This document shows positions 34,173 through 43,443 of a stretch of DNA of 64,000 nt, in pieces. The notes below the pieces were generated by a model. The model saw nothing but the letters and a program-made list of their open reading frames with translations. It ran no database searches and was not told the origin of the DNA. The stretch comes from Dietzia natronolimnaea (GTDB taxonomy: Bacteria > Actinomycetota > Actinomycetes > Mycobacteriales > Mycobacteriaceae). The position numbers and the translations under genes are program-made. The stretch lies in NCBI RefSeq assembly GCF_039525805.1, contig NZ_BAAAHZ010000012.1, one strand, 5' to 3'. Numbering within the stretch: the first letter of the stretch is position 1; every line of letters begins with the position of its first letter.

Positions 34173-35248
34173 TCCGACGCCTCACAGAGGGTCCGCTCCC
34201 ACTCCCGGGTCTCCTCGCGGTCGGCCCGGCGGAGGATCTCCGAGTACTCCACCCGCGCGCTCGGATCCGATCCGATGGCCTCGGTTATTAGCAGGGCGAA
34301 CTCGTGTTCCGGATCGTCCTCGGCGAGGATCGACACCTCGAGCGGCCGGGCGGGGTCACACCAGTGCAGGAGAGGACGTTCGGCGGAGCGGTCCCGGACG
34401 TATCCCGCTCCGGTCAGGAGCGCCAGCGCACGCTCCACGGTCGCCTCGTTGGGCACCGTCACCTGCAGGTCCACGATGTCCGGCGCATCGAGACCGTCGA
34501 CCGCGGTGGGGCCCACGTGATCGATGCGGGTCGCGACGTCCCCCAGCACGTGACGCAACCTCGCCGTCGCCCTCGCCGCCTCCGCCGCCCATTCCGGCCG
34601 GAACGGCACCACTGTCCGGTCCCCCACCACAGGTGTGCCCGTCCGCAGGTTGTGCTCGAAGGGCCGCAACCGTAGCTCGACGAGCATCCGGACGATCTCC
34701 CGAACCGGTTCGCGGTCGCCGGAGTTGTCGATCAGGACATCGGCTTCCGCCCGACGGGCCTCGTCTGTCGCCTGACGGGACATTCGCGCGCGGGCGTCGT
34801 CCTCCGGCATACCCCGCTGCTCCACCAGTCGCCGGAGTCGGATCTCCGCCGGGGTGTCCACCACGATCACCAGGTGGTAGGCGGGAGTCATCCCGCCCTC
34901 CACCAACAGGGGCATGTCGTGGACGACGATCGCGTCCTCGGGCGCCGAACCGAAGAGTTCGGCAGTGCGCTCCCCGATCAGCGGATGGGTGATCGCGTTG
35001 AGTGCGGCGGTCCGCTCCGCGTCGACGAAGGCACGAGCGGCGAGCGCGGCCCGATCGAGAGCGCCGTCCGGCCCCACGATGTCGTCGCCGAACTCGGCGA
35101 CGAGCATGGCCAGACCCGGGGTGCCCGGTTCGACGATCTCCCTCGCGATCCGGTCCGCGTCGACGATCACCGCACCGGCCTCCGCGAGCACTGCCGTCAC
35201 CGTCGACTTGCCGGCTCCGATTCCACCGGTCAGACCCACCATCAGCAT
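34166..35248 (-). CDS. coaE: Dephospho-CoA kinase fused to GrpB-like (UPF0157) domain
   Basis: Last step of CoA synthesis, phosphorylating dephospho-CoA. The N-terminal about 200 residues are CoaE: P-loop VGLTGGIGAGKST, DADRIAREIVEPGTPGL, and a LID-like RLRRLVEQRGMPEDDARARMSRQ segment. The remaining about 160 residues (VVPFRPEWAAEAARATARLRHVLGD ... IDHVGPTAVDGLDAPDIVDLQV) are a GrpB/UPF0157 domain, a fusion known from mycobacteria and relatives. ATG at 35248 is used; a second Met two codons on is possible. Confidence 0.93.
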   Translation of the reverse strand: MLMVGLTGGIGAGKSTVTAVLAEAGAVIVDADRIAREIVEPGTPGLAMLVAEFGDDIVGPDGALDRAALAARAFVDAERTAALNAITHPLIGERTAELFGSAPEDAIVVHDMPLLVEGGMTPAYHLVIVVDTPAEIRLRRLVEQRGMPEDDARARMSRQATDEARRAEADVLIDNSGDREPVREIVRMLVELRLRPFEHNLRTGTPVVGDRTVVPFRPEWAAEAARATARLRHVLGDVATRIDHVGPTAVDGLDAPDIVDLQVTVPNEATVERALALLTGAGYVRDRSAERPLLHWCDPARPLEVSILAEDDPEHEFALLITEAIGSDPSARVEYSEILRRADREETREWERTLCEASDS

Positions 35249-35311
35249 GGGTCGAAGTCTAGGTGACCGGGGTCTCCCCCGGCCGCCGCGGCATCTCCCC
35301 CGGCACAAATA

Positions 35312-35368
35312 GACCACGGCCCCGGTCGGCGACCCACCGTGGTGGGACGACCGTCCGGGGCCGTGGTC
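35312..35368 (-). terminator. Nested hairpin terminator after rpsA
   Basis: A 14-bp stem GACCACGGCCCCGG/CCGGGGCCGTGGTC (35312-35325 with 35355-35368) encloses a second perfect stem CCCACC/GGTGGG (35333-35338 with 35341-35346). It lies 40 bases after the rpsA stop in the direction of transcription. Confidence 0.75.
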
Positions 35369-35407
35369 CGGGCCGTCAGGCGCCCGTGGCGCCGTCAGAC
35401 CGCGAGG

Positions 35408-36889
35408 TCACTCACCGCCGGCGAGCTTCGCCCGCAGTGCGGCCAGCTGCTCGTCGGACGCCAGCGAACCACCGGTCGACTCGGCCGGGCTGCTGGTCTC
35501 CGCAGCAGCGGGGCGGGACGACGACGGGGCGGACTCGGACGAGTAGTTGGTCGGCGCGGCCTCCGCGGCCTCCGCGGCAGCGGCGCGACCCTTCTCGATC
35601 TGACCGGTGTGCATCTTGTGACGACGCTCGGCCTCCGCGTAGCGGTTCTCCCACTCTTCACGCTGCTTCTCGAAGCCCTCGAGCCATTCGTTGGTCTCGG
35701 GATCGAAGCCCTCGGGGAAGATGTAGTTGCCGGCCTCGTCGTAGCTGTCGGCCATGCCGTACTTCGACGGGTCGAACTCCTCCGTGTAGTCCTCGTCCGC
35801 CTGCTTGAGCGAGAGCGAGATACGGCGACGGTCGAGATCGATGTCGATGACCTTGACCATGGCGTCGTCGTTGACCGTGACGACCTGGTCCGGGACCTCG
35901 ACGTGGCGCTCGGCCAGCTCGGAGATGTGGACGAGGCCCTCGATGCCCTCGTCGACACGCACGAACGCGCCGAACGGGACGAGCTTGGTGACCTTGCCCG
36001 GCACGATCTGACCGATCGCGTGGGTCCGGGCGAAGTGCCGCCACGGATCCTCCTGGGTGGCCTTGAGCGACAGCGAGACGCGCTCGCGGTCCAGGTCGAC
36101 GTCGAGGACCTCGACGGTGACCTCCTGGCCCACCTCGACGACCTCGGACGGGTGATCGATGTGCTTCCAGGACAGCTCGGACACGTGGACGAGACCGTCG
36201 ACTCCGCCGAGGTCGACGAACGCACCGAAGTTGACGATCGAGGACACGACGCCCTTGCGGACCTGGCCCTTCTGCAGCTGGTGCAGGAACTCGGAGCGGA
36301 CCGCGGACTGGGTCTGCTCGAGCCATGCACGACGCGAGAGCACGACGTTGTTGCGGTTCTTGTCCAGCTCGATGATCTTGGCCTCGAGCTCCTGCCCCAC
36401 GTAGGGGAGGAGGTCGCGGACGCGGCGCATCTCCACCAGGGAGGCGGGGAGGAAGCCACGGAGGCCGATGTCGAGGATCAGGCCACCCTTGACGACCTCG
36501 ATGACGGTGCCCTTGACGGCCTCGTCCTTCTCCTTGAGCTCCTCGATCGTGCCCCAGGCGCGCTCGTACTGGGCGCGCTTCTTGGACAGGATCAGACGGC
36601 CGTCCTTGTCCTCCTTGGTCAGGACCAGGGCCTCGACCTCGTCGCCCACCTCGACGACCTCACCGGGGTCGACATCGTGCTTGATGGAAAGTTCGCGCGA
36701 GGGGATGACACCCTCGGTCTTGTATCCGATGTCGAGCAGGACCTCGTCGCGGTCGACCTTGACGATCGTGCCCTCGACGATGTCGCCATCGTTGAAGTAC
36801 TTGATCGTGGCGTCGATGGCGGCGAGGAAGTCCTCCGCGGAGCCGATGTCGTTGACGGCTACCTGCGGCGAGGTGGTTTTGGTGGTCAT
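35408..36889 (-). CDS. rpsA: 30S ribosomal protein S1
   Basis: RNA-binding protein that helps mRNA engage the 30S subunit. The 493-residue protein has four S1 domains (about 36-105, 123-188, 209-277, 294-363), as usual for actinobacteria, e.g. GDIVEGTIVKVDRDEVLLDIGYKTEG and RKGVVSSIVNFGAFVDLGGVDGLVHVSEL. The C-terminal tail is disordered (ESAPSSSRPAAAE) and ends in the conserved SDEQLAALRAKLAG segment, the region linked to pyrazinoic acid in M. tuberculosis. ATG start. Confidence 0.97.
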   Translation of the reverse strand: MTTKTTSPQVAVNDIGSAEDFLAAIDATIKYFNDGDIVEGTIVKVDRDEVLLDIGYKTEGVIPSRELSIKHDVDPGEVVEVGDEVEALVLTKEDKDGRLILSKKRAQYERAWGTIEELKEKDEAVKGTVIEVVKGGLILDIGLRGFLPASLVEMRRVRDLLPYVGQELEAKIIELDKNRNNVVLSRRAWLEQTQSAVRSEFLHQLQKGQVRKGVVSSIVNFGAFVDLGGVDGLVHVSELSWKHIDHPSEVVEVGQEVTVEVLDVDLDRERVSLSLKATQEDPWRHFARTHAIGQIVPGKVTKLVPFGAFVRVDEGIEGLVHISELAERHVEVPDQVVTVNDDAMVKVIDIDLDRRRISLSLKQADEDYTEEFDPSKYGMADSYDEAGNYIFPEGFDPETNEWLEGFEKQREEWENRYAEAERRHKMHTGQIEKGRAAAAEAAEAAPTNYSSESAPSSSRPAAAETSSPAESTGGSLASDEQLAALRAKLAGGE

Positions 36890-36968
36890 AGGGTGGGGTG
36901 CTCCGGAGTGGATAGGAATCGTAGGTGGACAGATGTTCGCGAGCGTGTACGCACGCGACGGTCAACTG

Positions 36969-36980
36969 TACTCTGCCAGC
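36969..36980 (+). promoter_or_regulatory. Leaderless-type -10 element of the methyltransferase gene
   Basis: TACTCT (36969-36974) and exactly 6 bases before the GTG at 36981; no Shine-Dalgarno. This also decides the start against a more upstream ATG. Confidence 0.45.
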
Positions 36981-37787
36981 GTGACGTCCACAAACCCCCC
37001 CGACCACGGCGAGTCCGTCCGCGCCTCCCGCACGTGGTGGGACACCGAAGCGGTCGAGTACCACGACGAACACGGCGACTTCCTCGGTGCCCACTCCCCC
37101 GACGGGGAGTTCGTGTGGTGCCCCGAGGGACTCCACGAGGGCGACTGGGCTCTCCTCGGTGACGTCGCGGGCCGCGACGTCCTGGAGATCGGCTGCGGTT
37201 CCGCGCCGTGCTCACGGTGGATCGCCGGCCGCGGGGCCCGCGCCGTCGCCGTCGACCTCTCCGCCGGGATGCTCCGCGTGGGCGCCGAGGCTGCGGGCAG
37301 GTCGACGGGTCCGGCGGCCCGGGTGCCGCTGATCCAGGCCGATGCCGGCCGCCTGCCGTTCGCCGCCGACAGTTTCGACGTCGTGTTCTCCGCGTTCGGG
37401 GCGATCCCCTTCGTGGCGGACACCGCCGGGGTCATGGCGGAGGCGGCACGGGTGCTCCGTACCGGCGGACGGTTCGTCTTCTCGGTCAACCACCCGATGC
37501 GGTGGATCTTCCGTGACGATCCGGGCCCCGAGGGACTCGTGGCCGTGTTCCCGTATTTCGACCGCACGCCCTACACCGAGTACGACGAGGAGGGCGACCT
37601 CACCTACGTCGAACACCACCGCACGGCTGGTGACCGGATCCGGGAACTGGTCGGTGCCGGGTTCGTGGTCCGGGACCTGATCGAGCCCGAGTGGCCGGAA
37701 TGGCTGGACCGTGAATGGGGGCAGTGGAGCCCGCTGCGCGGCAGCATCTTCCCCGGCACCGCGATCTTCGTGGCCACTCTCCCCTGA
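36981..37787 (+). CDS. Class I SAM-dependent methyltransferase
   Basis: A 268-residue methyltransferase with the SAM-binding motif DVLEIGCGSAPCSRWIAGRGARAVAVDLSAGML, LIQADAGRLPFAADSFDVVFSAFGAIPFV (motifs II-III) and ARVLRTGGRFVFSVNHPMRW. The tryptophan-rich C-terminus (EPEWPEWLDREWGQWSP) is characteristic of a group of small-molecule methyltransferases in actinobacteria. Divergent from rpsA. The substrate is unknown. GTG start chosen because of the leaderless promoter spacing. Confidence 0.85.
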   Translation: MTSTNPPDHGESVRASRTWWDTEAVEYHDEHGDFLGAHSPDGEFVWCPEGLHEGDWALLGDVAGRDVLEIGCGSAPCSRWIAGRGARAVAVDLSAGMLRVGAEAAGRSTGPAARVPLIQADAGRLPFAADSFDVVFSAFGAIPFVADTAGVMAEAARVLRTGGRFVFSVNHPMRWIFRDDPGPEGLVAVFPYFDRTPYTEYDEEGDLTYVEHHRTAGDRIRELVGAGFVVRDLIEPEWPEWLDREWGQWSPLRGSIFPGTAIFVATLP

Positions 37788-37814
37788 CCGCCGGCGACAC
37801 GACCGTGGGGCCGG

Positions 37815-38576
37815 CTACAGGATCTTGGACAGGAAGTCCTGCGTCCGCTGGTGCCGGGGCGCCCCGAGCACCTCGGACGGGTGCCCGGCCTCGACCACGA
37901 CTCCGTCGTCCATGAAGGCGATCGTGTCGGCGACCTCCCGGGCGAAACCCATCTCGTGGGTGACCACGATCATGGTCATCCCGGCGTCCGCGAGATCCCG
38001 CATGACGCCCAGGACCTCACCGACCAGCTCGGGGTCCAGCGCGGAGGTGGGCTCATCGAACAGCATGAGCTTGGGTTCCATCGCCAGCGCGCGGGCGATC
38101 GCCACCCGCTGCTGCTGACCACCGGACAACTGGGCCGGATAAGCGTCCGCCTTCGCCGAGAGCCCGACCTTCTCCAGCAGGACCCTGGCCCGCTCCGTGG
38201 CCTCGGCCCTCGACTCGCCCTTGACCAACATGGGCGCCTCGATGACGTTCTCCAGGGCGGTGCGGTGCAGGAACAGGTTGAAGTGCTGGAACACCATCCC
38301 GATGTCCCGGCGTTGCCTGGCCGCGTGCCGGGGCGAGATCTCGTAGAGCTTGTCGCCCTTCTCCCGGTACCCCACCAGGTCGCCGTCGACGTACAACCGA
38401 CCGGCATCGACACGCTCGAGGTGGTTGATGCACCGGAGGAAGGTGGACTTGCCGGACCCGGACGGCCCGACCAGGCACAGCACCTCCCCGGCGGCCACCT
38501 CGATGTCGATGCCCTTGAGCACCCTCAGCGAGCCGAAGCTCTTGCAGACCTGCTCGGCCCTGACCATCGGAGTCAT
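37815..38576 (-). CDS. Polar amino acid ABC transporter ATP-binding protein (GlnQ-like)
   Basis: ATPase subunit of an amino acid importer, 253 residues. It has Walker A GPSGSGKST, the H/Q-loop VFQHFNLFLHRTALENV typical of the GlnQ/HisP group, signature LSGGQQQRVAIARALA, Walker B LMLFDEPTSALDPE and the switch His in VVTHEMGFAREVAD. ATG at 38576 overlaps the permease stop (ATGA). Substrate is probably glutamine, glutamate or a basic amino acid. Confidence 0.93.
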   Translation of the reverse strand: MTPMVRAEQVCKSFGSLRVLKGIDIEVAAGEVLCLVGPSGSGKSTFLRCINHLERVDAGRLYVDGDLVGYREKGDKLYEISPRHAARQRRDIGMVFQHFNLFLHRTALENVIEAPMLVKGESRAEATERARVLLEKVGLSAKADAYPAQLSGGQQQRVAIARALAMEPKLMLFDEPTSALDPELVGEVLGVMRDLADAGMTMIVVTHEMGFAREVADTIAFMDDGVVVEAGHPSEVLGAPRHQRTQDFLSKIL

Positions 38577-39553
38577 GGCATTCCTCCCGACTGGTCGGTC
38601 CCTCTGGCCGCGGCGAGCCCGGAGGGGGTGAGGCCGTCCGCCTCGGCCAGCGCCCGCAACTGCTTCGCCGTGAGCTGGCGGGTGGCGCCGCGGGAGAACT
38701 TCTTCTCGAGGAAGTGCTGCCCCACCATGAGCACACTGGTGATCACCAGGTACCAGGTGGCCGCGACCAGCAGCAGCGGGATCGGCTGGAAATTGACCCC
38801 GGAGATGTCGCGGGCCTGACCGTAGAGCTCGCCGGAGAACGGGATGGCCACGACGAGTGAGGTGGTCTTGAGCATCGAGATCAACTCGTTGCCGGTCGGC
38901 GGGATGATCACCCGCATGGCCTGCGGAAGGATCGTCCGGCGCATCGTCTGTCCCCACGACATGCCGAGCGCGGTGGAGGCCTCGGCCTGGCCCTCCGGAA
39001 CGGACGAGATACCCGCCCGCACGATCTCGGCCATGTAGGCGGCCTCGTTCATGGCCAGACCCACCACCGCCAGCCAGAACGCCGAGTACAACACCATCGT
39101 GTCGTCGAAGCGCACGATCTGGAAGTCGGTGAAGGGGATGCCGAACTGGACCTGCCGGTACAGCGTGAAGATCAGGCCCCAGAACAGCAGCTGGACGTAG
39201 ATGGGTGTTCCGCGGAAGATCCACAGGTACACCCAGGCCACGGCCTTGAGCACCGGGTTGCTGCTCATCCGCATCACCGAGAGGATGACCCCCAGGATGA
39301 CGGCGAGGATCATCGACAGCACCGTCAGCGCGATGGTGTAGAACACCGCCATGCCGAACCGGGTGTCGAACAGGTAGCGGCCGTAGGTGCCCCAGCCGTA
39401 GGCCGGGTTGGTCGCGGCGCCCCAGATGAACAGGAACACCAGGACCAGGACGATGGTCGCCGACACCCACCGCCACGGGTGCCGGAGCGGCACCGCCTCG
39501 ATGGGGTCAGGAGCGTCTCGGGGGGCCGAGGCGCGGTTCTGCGCGGTGCTCAC
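38573..39553 (-). CDS. Polar amino acid ABC transporter permease
   Basis: A 326-residue inner membrane permease of the His/Glu/Gln/Arg/opine family. Hydrophobic segments include about 30-48, 66-95, 110-130, 155-180 and 265-285. The cytoplasmic EAA loop is NEAAYMAEIVRAGISSVPEGQAEASTALG, which docks the ATPase. A hydrophilic N-terminus of 25 residues and a C-terminal tail of about 40 residues extend past the usual core. GTG start; 11 bases after the binding-protein gene. Confidence 0.92.
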   Translation of the reverse strand: MSTAQNRASAPRDAPDPIEAVPLRHPWRWVSATIVLVLVFLFIWGAATNPAYGWGTYGRYLFDTRFGMAVFYTIALTVLSMILAVILGVILSVMRMSSNPVLKAVAWVYLWIFRGTPIYVQLLFWGLIFTLYRQVQFGIPFTDFQIVRFDDTMVLYSAFWLAVVGLAMNEAAYMAEIVRAGISSVPEGQAEASTALGMSWGQTMRRTILPQAMRVIIPPTGNELISMLKTTSLVVAIPFSGELYGQARDISGVNFQPIPLLLVAATWYLVITSVLMVGQHFLEKKFSRGATRQLTAKQLRALAEADGLTPSGLAAARGTDQSGGMP

Positions 39554-39564
39554 CGACCGGTCAC

Positions 39565-40467
39565 TCAGCCCTTCCGGATCTCGGCGTCGTCGATCAACCC
39601 GTCCTCGAGGCCCCAGTTCTGGGCGATCTTCTCGAAGTCACCGGTCTCGATGAGCTTGTCCGCTGCGGCCTCGAGCGCGGCGGCCAGTTCGGACCCCTTG
39701 CGCACGGGCCAACCGTAGGGGGCGGAGTCGAAGACGTCCCCGGCCAGCTGCATCTTGCCCTCGGACTGCTTGACGGCGTACGCCGAGATGGGCGAGTCGG
39801 CGGACATGGCGTCGACCTTGCCGAGCGCCACGGCGGTGGAGGCCTCGTCCTGGGAATCGAACTGGACCTTCTCGATCGGGGGATTGCCGGCGGCGACGCA
39901 CGCCTCGCTGCGGGCGGGCACGTCCTCCTGGTCGGAGACCGTGGTGCGCTGGACCGCCACGCTCAGGCCACACGCGTCGTCGGGGTCGACGTCGGTGCCC
40001 GCCGCCGATGCCCACTGGATGCCGGCCTCGAAGTAGGTGACGAAGTCGACGGTCTGCAGCCGCTCGTCGTTGACGGTGAACGACGAGGCGCCCATGTCCA
40101 TGGTGCCGCCCTCGATGGCGGGGATGATCTTCTCGAAGTCGGACTCGCGGAACTCCGCACGCAATCCCATGAGCTGGGCGGCGGCGGTCATCACGTCGAT
40201 GTCGAAGCCGACGATCTCGCCCCGCTCGTTCTTGAACTCGTTGGGCGCGTACGGCGGGTTGGTGCCGATCACCAGCACGCCCTTCTCGCGGATCTCGGCC
40301 GGTACGAGGGCGGCGATCTCGTCGTCCGTCTCGAGCGAGACCTCCTGCCTCGGCTCTCCCGAGTCCTCGGGACCCTCGGTGTTGGTGGTGCAGCCGGTGA
40401 GCGCGAGGGCCGCGGTGGCGGTCAGTGCCAGTGCGGCACGGAGGCCGCGCCGTGAGGTGAGGGTCAT
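39565..40467 (-). CDS. Polar amino acid ABC transporter substrate-binding lipoprotein
   Basis: A 300-residue SBP family 3 protein. The signal peptide ends in a lipobox LALTGC (Cys about residue 26), so it is anchored to the membrane. The core has KGVLVIGTNPPYAPNEFKNERGEIVGFDIDVMTAAAQLMG and FEKIIPAIEGGTMDMGASSFTVNDERLQTVDFVTYFEAG, motifs of polar amino acid binders. First gene of the three-gene importer; candidate promoter TTGTGG (40531-40536), 16 bases, TAGGTT (40509-40514). Confidence 0.93.
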   Translation of the reverse strand: MTLTSRRGLRAALALTATAALALTGCTTNTEGPEDSGEPRQEVSLETDDEIAALVPAEIREKGVLVIGTNPPYAPNEFKNERGEIVGFDIDVMTAAAQLMGLRAEFRESDFEKIIPAIEGGTMDMGASSFTVNDERLQTVDFVTYFEAGIQWASAAGTDVDPDDACGLSVAVQRTTVSDQEDVPARSEACVAAGNPPIEKVQFDSQDEASTAVALGKVDAMSADSPISAYAVKQSEGKMQLAGDVFDSAPYGWPVRKGSELAAALEAAADKLIETGDFEKIAQNWGLEDGLIDDAEIRKG

Positions 40468-40508
40468 GTGCGTGCCCTTTCAGGCGTCGGGTAGCCGAAT
40501 CTGCAATG

Positions 40509-40536
40509 AACCTAGGGCATACGTCGAGCACCACAA
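40509..40536 (-). promoter_or_regulatory. Candidate promoter of the amino acid ABC operon
   Basis: Minus-strand TTGTGG, 16-base spacer, TAGGTT, 42 bases before the binding-protein ATG. Confidence 0.4.
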
Positions 40537-40559
40537 AACGCACCGCCCGCTTTTGGCGT

Positions 40560-40588
40560 CAGTGGTTACCCACTGGTTACTCAGTGGG
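40560..40588 (-). terminator. Possible terminator at the end of polA
   Basis: CAGTGG/CCACTG (40560-40565 with 40570-40575) and an overlapping alternative stem CCCACTG/CAGTGGG (40569-40575 with 40582-40588) that spans the polA stop codon. The two stems share one arm and cannot form together. Confidence 0.35.
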
Positions 40589-43364
40589 CCGCGGAGTCCC
40601 AGTCGGGCCCCGTGCCCGTGGAGACGTCCAGCGGGACGTTGAGTTCGATGGCGGAGTACATCCGGTCGACGACGAGCTCGCGGACCTCCTCGAGTTCGCC
40701 CTTCGCCACCTCGAGCACCAGTTCGTCGTGGACCTGGAGCAACAGACGACTCTGCAGCCCCCGCTCGTCGAGGTCCGCGTCCACCTTGAGCATCGCCGCC
40801 TTGATGATGTCCGCGGCGGTGCCCTGGATGGGGGCGTTGAGGGCCGCACGCTCGGCGTTCTCGCGCTTGAGCCGGTTGTCCGAGTTGAGCTCGGGCAGGT
40901 AGCGCCGACGACCGAACAGCGTCTCGGTGTAGCCGTCACGTCGGGCCTGGTCCACCACCGCGTGCAGGTAGTCGCGGACTCCCCCGAAGCGGGAGAAGTA
41001 CGCGTCCATCTGCTCGCGGGCCTCGGTCTGGCTGATGCCGAGCTGCGCGGCCAACCCGAACGCGCTGAGCCCGTAGGCGAGCCCGTAGCTCATGGCCTTG
41101 ACCCTGCGCCGGAGCTCGGGGGTGACCTGGTCGATCGGCACCCCGAACGCCCGGGAGCCGACGAAGGAGTGCAGGTCCTCGCCGGTCCGGAACGCCTCGA
41201 TCAGTCCTTCGTCACCGGACAGGTGCGCCATCACGCGCATCTCGATCTGGCTGTAGTCGGCCGTGAGCAGGCAGTCGTAGCCTTCGCCCACGACGAACGA
41301 CCTGCGGATCCGTCGGCCGTCCTCGGTGCGGACCGGGATGTTCTGCAGGTTCGGATCGGTGGAGGACAACCGCCCGGTCGCGGCGACCGTCTGGTTGAAC
41401 GTGGTGTGGATGCGCCCGTCGTCCCCGATGGACTTGATCAACCCCTCGACGGTGGTGCGCATCTTGGTCGCCTCGCGGTGCAGCAGCAGTGCCTCGAGGA
41501 AGGCCCGTCCCGGGGTGTCCCCGGTTTCTTTGGAGAGAAGCTCCTCCAGCGCCTTGGCGTCGGTGGTGTACCCCGTCTTGGTCTTCTTGGTCTTGGGCAT
41601 GCCCAGGGTGTCGAACAGCACCACCTGGAGCTGCTTGGGCGAACCGAGGTTGATCTGCTCGCCCCCGATCGCGGCGTAGGCCGCCTCAGCCGCGTCACGC
41701 CCACGGTCGGCGAACCCGTCGCGGAGGTCGTCCAGGGCCGACGAGTCGACCGCGATTCCGATCGACTCCATCCGCGCGAGCACCGGCACGAGCGGCAGTT
41801 CCATATCCGCGAGCAGCTGCGCACCGTGCACCTGCTCCAGCTCCACGTCGAGGCGCTCGGCGAGGTCGATCACGGCCCGGGCGCGGGTCGCCGCCGAGTT
41901 GGCCGCCTGCTGCTCGGCCTCCGACTCGTCGACCTCGTCCAGCAGCGACAGTTGTTTCTCCGCCGCCTCGGGCTCCGGGAGCTCACGCTGTAGGTGGCGC
42001 TGGAACAACTCCGCCAATCCGTAGCTGCGCTGACCGGGACGGACGAGATAGGCGGCGAGTGCCACATCCAGCGTCACACCGCCCAGGCGGAGGTCCCGGC
42101 CCATCAGCGCGTGGGTCGCGGCCTTGGCATCGTGTACCGCCTTCGACACCGCGTCGTCGGCCAACCACGCCTGTAGAGCCTGGTCGTCGGCGGGGCCGAT
42201 CCGTGCGAGGTCGATATGTCCGGAGGCTCCGCCCGCCGCGGCCACGGTGACCGACTGTGCATCCCCCGCTCCCGGTCGTGAGGGACCGACGACGACGAGG
42301 CCGTGCCGACTCCCGGCCGGCGCGTGGGCCGCCAGCCAGTCCGAGACCTCGCCCGCCCGCAGGACGGCGGCCTGCTCGATCTCGATCTGCGGCACCGGCT
42401 CGGGTGCGCCTTCCGGGAGGAACGCGGAGAGGAACCGGTCGCGGGCCTGGGGACCGAACTCCAGCCGGTCGAACAGGGCGTTGACGTCCGCCCGTTCGGG
42501 CAGGCGCCTGGTGAGTTCATCCAGCTGGACGCCGAGGTCGAGGTCCCGGGTGAGTTCGGTGATACGGCGGTTGAGCTGCACCTGCGGGAGGTGCTCGCGG
42601 AAGCTCTCCCCCACCTTGCCCTTGACCTCGTCCGCGTGCGCGATCAGTTCCGACAGGCTGCCGTACTGGACGATCCACTTCGCCGCCGTCTTGTCGCCGA
42701 CCTTGGGCACACCGGGGAGGTTGTCGGAGGTGTCGCCCCGCAGCGCGGCGACGTCCGGGTACTGAGCGGGGGTCACCCCGTATTTGGCCTCCACCGCCTC
42801 GGGGGTGAAGCGGGCGAGCTCCGAGACTCCCTTGACCGGGTAGAGGACGGTCACCGCGTCGGAGACCAGCTGCAGCGCGTCGCGGTCCCCCGTGCAGATG
42901 AGTGTGTCGGCCCCTGCCGCCTGGGTGGCCAGGGTCGCGATGATGTCGTCGGCCTCGTGGCCCTCCAGGGACAGCGTGCGGACCCCGAGTGCCACCAGCG
43001 CCTCCTGGATCAGCTCGACCTGCCCCTTGAACTCCTCGGGGGCAGCCGAGCGCGTCGACTTGTACTCCGGGTACTCGGCCGTCCGGTGCAGGGTCGCCCG
43101 GGAGACGTCGAACGCCACCGCCAGGTGGGTGGGCTCCTCGGTGGTGACCAGGTTGGCGACCATCGACAGGAATCCGTAGACCGCGTTGGTGTGTTGCCCG
43201 GAGGCCGTGGAGAAGTTCTCCGCGGGAAGCGCGTAGAACGCGCGGAAGGCCAGCGAGTGCCCGTCGAGGAGCAACAGACGGGTGGGCCCGTGTGCCTCGG
43301 CGGCGTCGGCGGACGCGGTGGTGGCGGCGGAACTGGCTTCGGCGGTCTGGCTCGTGGTGCTCAC
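40581..43364 (-). CDS. polA: DNA polymerase I
   Basis: Repair and Okazaki-fragment polymerase, 927 residues. N-terminal 5'-nuclease domain (LLLLDGHSLAFRAFYALP, GHEADDIIATLA, GDRDALQLV), a degenerate 3'-5' exonuclease domain in the middle that lacks the usual acidic metal ligands, and a C-terminal polymerase domain with motif A DYSQIEMRVMAHLSGDE, motif B RRRVKAMSYGLAYGLSAFGLA and motif C LQVHDELVLEV. Proofreading is therefore unlikely, as in other actinobacterial PolA. GTG start; TAGAGT lies exactly 6 bases before it. Confidence 0.97.
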   Translation of the reverse strand: MSTTSQTAEASSAATTASADAAEAHGPTRLLLLDGHSLAFRAFYALPAENFSTASGQHTNAVYGFLSMVANLVTTEEPTHLAVAFDVSRATLHRTAEYPEYKSTRSAAPEEFKGQVELIQEALVALGVRTLSLEGHEADDIIATLATQAAGADTLICTGDRDALQLVSDAVTVLYPVKGVSELARFTPEAVEAKYGVTPAQYPDVAALRGDTSDNLPGVPKVGDKTAAKWIVQYGSLSELIAHADEVKGKVGESFREHLPQVQLNRRITELTRDLDLGVQLDELTRRLPERADVNALFDRLEFGPQARDRFLSAFLPEGAPEPVPQIEIEQAAVLRAGEVSDWLAAHAPAGSRHGLVVVGPSRPGAGDAQSVTVAAAGGASGHIDLARIGPADDQALQAWLADDAVSKAVHDAKAATHALMGRDLRLGGVTLDVALAAYLVRPGQRSYGLAELFQRHLQRELPEPEAAEKQLSLLDEVDESEAEQQAANSAATRARAVIDLAERLDVELEQVHGAQLLADMELPLVPVLARMESIGIAVDSSALDDLRDGFADRGRDAAEAAYAAIGGEQINLGSPKQLQVVLFDTLGMPKTKKTKTGYTTDAKALEELLSKETGDTPGRAFLEALLLHREATKMRTTVEGLIKSIGDDGRIHTTFNQTVAATGRLSSTDPNLQNIPVRTEDGRRIRRSFVVGEGYDCLLTADYSQIEMRVMAHLSGDEGLIEAFRTGEDLHSFVGSRAFGVPIDQVTPELRRRVKAMSYGLAYGLSAFGLAAQLGISQTEAREQMDAYFSRFGGVRDYLHAVVDQARRDGYTETLFGRRRYLPELNSDNRLKRENAERAALNAPIQGTAADIIKAAMLKVDADLDERGLQSRLLLQVHDELVLEVAKGELEEVRELVVDRMYSAIELNVPLDVSTGTGPDWDSAAH

Positions 43365-43376
43365 ACGGCCACTCTA
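43365..43376 (-). promoter_or_regulatory. Leaderless-type -10 element of polA
   Basis: Minus-strand TAGAGT (43371-43376), 6 bases, then the polA GTG. Confidence 0.45.
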
Positions 43377-43443
43377 GGGCGGGCGTCGGACAGCCGCTCA
43401 TCGGTCGTCGGTTAGACTTTCCGACCAGCGGCTCGCCGCGTTC

